The position numbers and the translations under genes are program-made. Positions 58,528-64,000 of a stretch of DNA of 64,000 nucleotides are shown here, one piece after another. Every line of letters begins with the position of its first letter. Position 1 is the stretch's first letter. The notes under the pieces are model-generated. The model saw only the letters and a program-made list of their open reading frames with translations. It had not been told where the DNA came from and made no database searches. The DNA is taken from the NCBI GenBank assembly GCA_011800155.1, contig CM022377.1, positions 868,001-932,000 of the forward strand. The letters run 5' to 3'. Source of the stretch: Flammulina velutipes (lineage: Eukaryota > Basidiomycota > Agaricomycetes > Agaricales > Physalacriaceae).

Positions 58528-60463
58528 ATGGACTCGTCGATGAACGACCAGCAACACAAAGACTACATATCGTCGTTCTTTCCATCCGTTGATCTGGATC
58601 AGCTTCAAAATGGACTCGACTTGAACGGAATGCAACAGGCGCTCCTACATGCGCAACAAAATCCATCCCAAGGAATGAATTCTGCGCCACAACTCGACAT
58701 GAACATGCTCGGAAACCTCATGTCGATGCATGGGCTAGACAGCCCCCACCAGATGGCCACGTCCCCCTCCTCCCAACACCAATTCCAATCAAGCGCGACT
58801 CCCAGCGCCTCCCAGATGATGATGGAACAACACTTTAAACTGACTCAGCTTCAACAGCTGCAGCAACTGCAGAACCAGATCTTCCAGCAGCAGGTGAGTA
58901 GATACGCCTTCGTCTTTCATTGTCCTAATAATCGACATAGATAGCTCTTATTAGTGGGCAGTCCACCTCCAATGCAGATACTCCGATGCTGGAGCCTATC
59001 CCGGATGCCCCGGGAAACCATTTCCATGGTCTACCGACTCCTGGTTTGTTATTCACCCTACGTTCTCCTCTTGTCGTTCTAATATCTTTCTGATCAGGTT
59101 CTTCAACGGAACTCCGAGCTCAACAGCAACCGCTGGAATATGTTTCGCCCATGGTCCTCAACTACCTCGATCCTCCCCGCGCAGACGAGTACAACGAAGC
59201 AATGACACCCATGCCCCAGTCTATGAACTCACATTATCAGATACAACCCCGAGGCGTAGCTTCCGCGCCTGCCCATATTGCCTTCCGTACGACTTCATCG
59301 GCCGACGTAGATGTAGATATCTCTCCCCTCACCAGTCCCTGGCTCGGCGCACAGCAACACCATACATCATATCCGCAACGCAACAAACGAACCGCGTCCT
59401 CGAGTGGAGACGAATCATCTTCCAAGCCTTCCCGGAAGAAACAATCTCAATCTCCAGCCATCCGGCCCTACAACGCGACACCCGCTCCCAAGAGGACCAC
59501 GCGGACGACCAAGTCGACTACTTCGACGCCGCTTCTACGATCAACGCAACGTCCGCGTCACGGAAGCTTGATCGGGAACGACGTGGTTGGGGATTCTCCT
59601 TCTCCAGTTGACCTTTCGATGCCACCACCTGCTTCGACTTCCAGTCACACTATTTCTACTCCTCCCACCGATAACACCTTTTCCTCACCTTCATTGACAC
59701 CTGTCACCCCCGCCAGTATCATGAACCTTGGTCGACTTGGTGTCAGCGCAACAAACAATCTTGCTTCCAGATCTCAAGATAGAGTTGGGAAGGCAGCGCC
59801 CAACGGATCCGTTACTCGAACCAAATCCGCGAGACGTGGTTCAGTTGGGACATCTCCCGCATTAAAACCTCTGTTACCTGGTAAGCCACCCCGTTCTGGA
59901 CGACGTAATAAGAATGCTAACCACAAATCACAGCCGGATCTGCGCCTGCTCCTATTCGCAACGCCTCCAGCGCGCAGCCTGTTGTACAGGTCCGCAAAAC
60001 CTCTCACAAAGCGGCCGAGCAAAAACGAAGGGATTCCCTCAAGACAACGTTCGACGACCTCCGTGGACTGCTCCCTCCCATACCGCTGCCCTCTGACGGT
60101 CGGAATCACGACGAACCTATGCTGCCAGGCGCGTTGCCGCCTCGTGGACCACCCAAGGCTGGTAGCGATGGTCCCAACAAGGCTGTGAGCAAACTCCAGT
60201 TGTTGATGTGTGGAAACGACTATATACGGCAACTGAAGGGAAGGGTGGAGAGGCGAGACGATGAGATTCACAAGTTGAGGAATGAGGTTCAGCGGTTGAG
60301 GGACGTGATACACACATCTGCCCCGAACATCATAGAGGATGGGGAACCGATTGATTTGACGAGGGATCTTGACGAGATCGAGTTGTTGACGGCAGGCTTT
60401 GGCCGGGGTGCTTCGATTGGGTTGGATGAGGATGGTGATGAGTATGGCGACGTTGATGACTGA
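58528..60463 (+). CDS. bHLH transcription factor
   Basis: Exons 58528-58893, 58941-59043, 59098-59880 and 59934-60463 join to 1,782 nt, 593 residues. The N-terminal half is Gln/Met/Ser-rich (LTQLQQLQQLQNQIFQQQ), a likely activation region, followed by Ser/Thr/Pro-rich stretches with basic patches (PSRKKQ, TTRTTKSTT). The bHLH lies near 440-530: VRKTSHKAAEQKRRDSLKTT (basic region with H..E..RR that contacts E-boxes), helix 1 FDDLRGLLP, a long Pro-rich loop, and helix 2 SKLQLLMCGNDYIRQLKGRV leading into RRDDEIHKLRNEVQRLRDVI, a leucine-zipper-like coil. The acidic tail is EDGDEYGDVDD. The long loop resembles SREBP/INO4-type fungal bHLH proteins. The intron just before the DNA-binding region must be removed for it to be in frame. 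Confidence 0.9.
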
Positions 60464-61023
60464 GACGACTGAGACGAGGAAGGACGGCGAAACTGATTAC
60501 TATTTATATTTTAACTATTCTTGTATGCTTCGATGTGACCTGGTATGTGATTATCGAATCAGGTTCTGCGCCTTCTGACCATCGTCTTGTTATAGTTCTT
60601 ATCAGATATGAAATCTGCATTGTTCTTTCGCAACGACCGCTTTGCTCAAGTACATCTATTTATCTTGTCACTCACTACAAGCAGCTCCTTAGCAAGTTCT
60701 AGGATTTCGAAGGCGCGTTACGCAACGTAAACGAAAGATGGTGATCTTACGCCCATTTCGGTCGAGTATCGAACCACACGGATGTCACACTGGTATCACA
60801 ATCGAGGCGCGGCTTATGGAGTATGTCAAGTTGCTGAAGAAGACTAATCTGCTAGTAGTTGTCGATGCGGAGGTTACGAATGCCCTCAGAATCAGATATG
60901 AGCCCAGAGATAGTGAATGGAAGATGGATGTCGCTGGATGACCAAGTCAGTACGACTCCCTATCTTTCCGCACAGGCATATTGATGATTTTGCAAGCACG
61001 CTGCACACGAAAGTAAATACACT
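60464..61023. other. Intergenic
   Basis: About 560 bases of convergent 3' flanks (bHLH plus, protease minus). A 67-codon plus-strand ORF at 60738 has no motif. Nothing supported. Confidence 0.45.
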
Positions 61024-62541
61024 TCAATTAACCAACGATCGCGTGTACTCTGTGATACCAATCCCAACCTGTTCGTTGTCTGCGTCCAAATGGACGTAAT
61101 AACGTTCGAAGAAGGGTGAGCCTATGATAAACCCTTCTTTGCTGAATTTGTCGACTCTCAGTGTTATATATTCGTCGCTTGCTGAAGTCGTGCCGTTCCC
61201 ATGCGTCTTATTTTCTGGAACTCCACTATCCGACGCCCCACTATCTGACGCCTTGCTGTCTGGACTACCTTGTCTAGATATGTACCAGTTTTTGAGTGCA
61301 TTGGGAATGAGAGGGAAGGTCTGGCCGGCCATTACGATGTTCAGGTCTCCCATCTTGGCGTATTTCTCGCGCGATATTTTCGTTACATCTCTGTGTGGCT
61401 CAGCGCCGGTGGCCTCCAAGAACTTGTCATAGGCATCTGGGGTTAGACTGATTGTCCCGGATCCTGTATCCAGATAGATAGGGACCACATCCTCCGAGTG
61501 TATGGTTGTGCTTTGATATGCTACGCTGGCGTCTACGACCCACTGTAATTCGGATTCGCTGGGCGCGGGCTTCACGGGCCTGATGAAACTCAGCAAGGTG
61601 AAACTTCTATGTGCGTAAACTTACACGATGGACAAGCCCTTTGCGCAACAGTGTCTATCGTAGCCACCTGAATAAATGATAAGCAAACAGCGGTAGAGTC
61701 CACGTTGAAGTTCGTTAACCCCATGTCAGCTGTCCGCAGTCCGGTTCCTCAACAGGCGTAAAGAAAACCCCCAGGCTCCCTTGAACCTGCTTTGTCTTTC
61801 TGAGGTTTTGAAAAATGTTTGCTTCTGGGGGGTACTTGCGATGGTCTGTGCAAATACCTAGCCTGGATAGATAAAAATATTGAGGGTGAGTTCGCGGGGT
61901 GCGTTATGACGAGCAGGTTCTTACCCCAGGATGCCGTCCCAAACCTCTCGCCTGGCGCTGGAATATTACTTAGTTATGCGCCACACAAAAGATAAAGCTC
62001 ATACTCGTCGTCATATGTATCTGCCACTCCTATAAGCTGGTTTTCGATTTCTAGACTTCCTCCGACTGTGACCTTGGTGCTATACTTCCGCCCTTTCGCT
62101 TGTCCAGCCACATAGTATGCTCTCTTAAGTACGAGGTCAAAAGTCAAGCAGAGCGCCATTTTGCGACGACATTCTACTCACAAATCGTCCTTTATCTTCG
62201 CCCAGATCGTAATCTCCGAGACTTTCCTTCTTTATCCACGTCCAGCAGCTCCCCGTGTCGATAAGAAGTTTGACTGGTATGAGGCGCAAATCATATACTT
62301 CAGTGTTCTGGTATAAAGGTGAGGGCTTACGTTTCTTGTCTAAATCGCCTATGGTAATTTCAGCCAGTAAAGAGGACCCGCATTCTGTAAGAAACTCTGT
62401 GACACCTGCGCGCCGTTCCAACGAAGAGAGTGAACTTGTTGTGTCTGAGTATCGATAGCGAGAAGGAGTGGGATTGCCGGAGCATGAAACAACAAGAGAG
62501 ATAAGAAGGGCTACGGGAGGAAGAAGCGTGTATAGACGCAT
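61024..62541 (-). CDS. Secreted aspartic protease (pepsin-like, family A1), copy 1
   Basis: About seven exons. Signal peptide MRLYTLLPPVALLISLVVSCSG; pro-region; first catalytic motif LLIDTGSCWTW after the intron in DLDKK/LKLL; AYYVAGQAKGRKYSTKV and NQLIGVAD (body of the N lobe); EVWDGILGLGI; FFTPVEEPDCGQLTWGG; second catalytic motif PIYLDTGSGTISL; C-terminal FIIGSPFFERYYVHLDADNEQVGIG. All pepsin-family landmarks are present, so the gene looks functional. Its role is presumably extracellular protein breakdown. A Ser/Asp/Gly insert (SKASDSGASDSG) near the C terminus is a short repeat. The donor after YELYLF (GTGTGG) is weak and was chosen for phase. The last exon is duplicated almost exactly at 63446-64000. 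Confidence 0.85.
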
Positions 62542-63445
62542 GCTTGATGGCCAGCAACAAGCTTACAATTTGACATGGATTAATGATGTACCTTTATACT
62601 TGCCGAGGTATACAGTCGTCAATGCAATACGCAGGTATTTCCCGCAGAACTGTTGCGACACAGGTGGTTGAAAGGTTCCCGGAGCGCATCCCGCGTTCGA
62701 GTCGACGCACAGCCTGAGGCTCGGCATAGCTTCGTCGCTTTGCTTTCTTGGGGTGCTATTTTTCAACTTGACGGGATTTGACAAGAGGATTCCCAATGCG
62801 TCACTCATGAGACTCTTGAATAGTGATGCCATATAGGTGCCAGCGAAGGTGTGGATGGACTGAGATTGTGGCGCACGAGCTTCCTCGCATAATATATTTG
62901 TTAATCTTCTCGATCTACATATACTTGAATTATCATACAATGATGCTCAGATCCGAGCTGTGTGTTTCTGTGGGAATCACATACCGCATACCAGTGTATA
63001 CATACAACGAAATGACCTGTGCTGTCGAAAAAGGAAGGATCGGCAAACTCCGCACGATTCAGCATCGTATGTGGCTGTGTAAAGCCTCTGTGTCAATGAT
63101 ATTCAACGTTTACACTCCAGGAGTTACATTCAGGCCTTAAAAGTGTATTGCAATGGTTTGACACTTGTGGCGAGGACCAAGCTGAGTGTTATCCCGCCCC
63201 AAATGGCCCTTGTGTCCTACCGAAATCCGAAGCTCGTCAAGGGAGGTCTGTGCCACTTCCTCCGACTCAACCTCCCGTTCTTGTCCTCGGGATATTCCTT
63301 CTATATCAGTTAAACGTGATTTCCGGAACACGTATAGGCCGGGAATATCGACAGTGGATCGTATGTTCCGTTCGATGAAACATCCATTCCCTTCATAATC
63401 ACTCAGTGCAGTGGACAACATGATTGGACTTCAGTAGGCTCTATT
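62542..63445. other. Spacer between aspartic protease copies
   Basis: About 900 bases, probably the promoter of copy 1 and 3' flank of copy 2. Minus-strand ORFs at 62563-62940 and 63137-63421 (94 codons) are not recognised; they could be small genes but show no motif or clear splice partners. Confidence 0.4.
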
Positions 63446-63448
63446 GAC

Positions 63449-64000
63449 ACTTCAATTAATCAATGATCGCGTGTACTCTGTGATACCAATCCCAACCTGT
63501 TCGTTGTCTGCGTCCAAATGGACGTAGTACCGTTCGAAGAAGGGTGAGCCTATGATAAACCCTTCTTTGCTGAATTTGTCGACTCTCAGTGTTATATATT
63601 CGTCGCTTGCTGAAGTCGTGCCGTTCCCTGGCGTCTTATTTTCCGGAGCTCCACTATCCGACGCCCCACTATCTGACGCCTTGCTGTCTGGACTACCTTG
63701 TCTAGATATGTACCAGTTTTTGAGTGCATTGGGAATGAGAGGGAAGGTCTGGCCGGCCATTACGATGTTCAGGTCTCCCATCTTGGCGTATTTCTCGCGC
63801 GATATCTTCGTTACATCTCTGTGTGGCTCAGCGCCGGTGGCCTCCAAGAACTTGTCATAGGCATCTGGGGTTAGACTGATTGTCCCGGATCCTGTATCCA
63901 GATAGATAGGGACCACATCCTCCGAGTGTATGGTTGTGCTTTGATATGCTACGCTGGCGTCTACGACCCACTGTAATTCGGACTCGCTGGGCGCGGGCTT
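63449..64000 (-). CDS. Secreted aspartic protease, copy 2, C-terminal exon, runs off right edge
   Basis: A minus-strand frame reads from base 64000 to a stop at about 63449. It is nearly identical to the last exon of copy 1: only a few residues differ (GAPENKTPGNG for GVPENKTHGNG, SLIN for SLVN). It includes the second catalytic motif YLDTGSG and FIIGSPFFERYYV. The N-terminal lobe with the first Asp lies outside the window. DNA identity starts abruptly at the shared ACACTTCAATTAA just 3' of both stops, marking a duplication border. Inference: a very recent tandem duplication. Confidence 0.88.

Noticed and set aside
1..64000. CRISPR arrays, operons, riboswitches or a secondary-metabolite cluster
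   Set aside because: The genome is eukaryotic with spliced genes; no repeat-spacer array and no polyketide, peptide or terpene synthase was seen near the P450s.

Overview
The window looks like genomic DNA of an agaricomycete (mushroom-forming basidiomycete). Genes carry many short introns of roughly 45-65 bp with GT..AG borders. The gene content is typical of that class: FunK1-type kinases, class I hydrophobins, several cytochrome P450s, a NACHT-WD40 NLR, a GMC oxidoreductase and a DUF6699-like protein. Exon models below were built by eye; where lengths are given, the exons add up to a multiple of three.

Layout. 0-4.3 kb: two tandem FunK1 kinase paralogs on the minus strand, the first running off the left edge. 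4.8-6.7 kb: P450-1 (minus). 7.7-8.3 kb: ribosomal protein eL27 (minus). 8.6-10.3 kb: two tandem class I hydrophobins (minus). 11.4-12.0 kb: RNA polymerase subunit RPB9 (plus). 12.2-14.2 kb: an MFS monocarboxylate-type transporter (plus), whose close paralog lies inverted at 32.2-34.1 kb. 16.4-17.2 kb: a two-finger C2H2 protein. 18.4-19.8 kb: small or disrupted unknown genes. 19.8-22.2 kb: divergent eIF2-beta and mitochondrial ATP synthase gamma genes. 22.9-25.4 kb: secreted GMC oxidoreductase. 25.6-26.4 kb: a broken WD40 fragment related to the NLR further on. 28.7-31.9 kb: an apparently complete pogo/Fot1-like DNA transposon with TA target-site duplication. 35.4-40.2 kb: NACHT-WD40 NLR, followed by a 5'-truncated AAA+ ATPase remnant. 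41.3-44.0 kb: CAF-1 p60-like WD40 histone chaperone. 44.2-46.3 kb: P450-2. 46.3-49.1 kb: gene-poor with a degenerate duplicated unit. 49.1-50.9 kb: tail-anchored FHA protein. 51.06 kb: intron-containing tRNA-Val(CAC). 51.4-52.2 kb: DUF6699-like gene with a probable frameshift. 52.5-54.5 kb: P450-3. 54.9-57.0 kb: serine palmitoyltransferase LCB2. 58.5-60.5 kb: bHLH transcription factor. 61.0-64.0 kb: two copies of a secreted aspartic protease, the second cut by the right edge.

Conserved housekeeping genes (eL27, RPB9, eIF2-beta, ATP3, CAF-1, LCB2) alternate with accessory genes (P450s, hydrophobins, FunK1, NLR, protease, transporter) that show recent duplication, truncation or transposon activity. 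No biosynthetic cluster with a backbone enzyme is visible. The most unusual observations are the intact transposon whose transposase carries a C-terminal SAP-like domain, the 11-nt microexons at the haem loop of two P450 genes, and the duplicated or fragmented NLR/AAA+ region.
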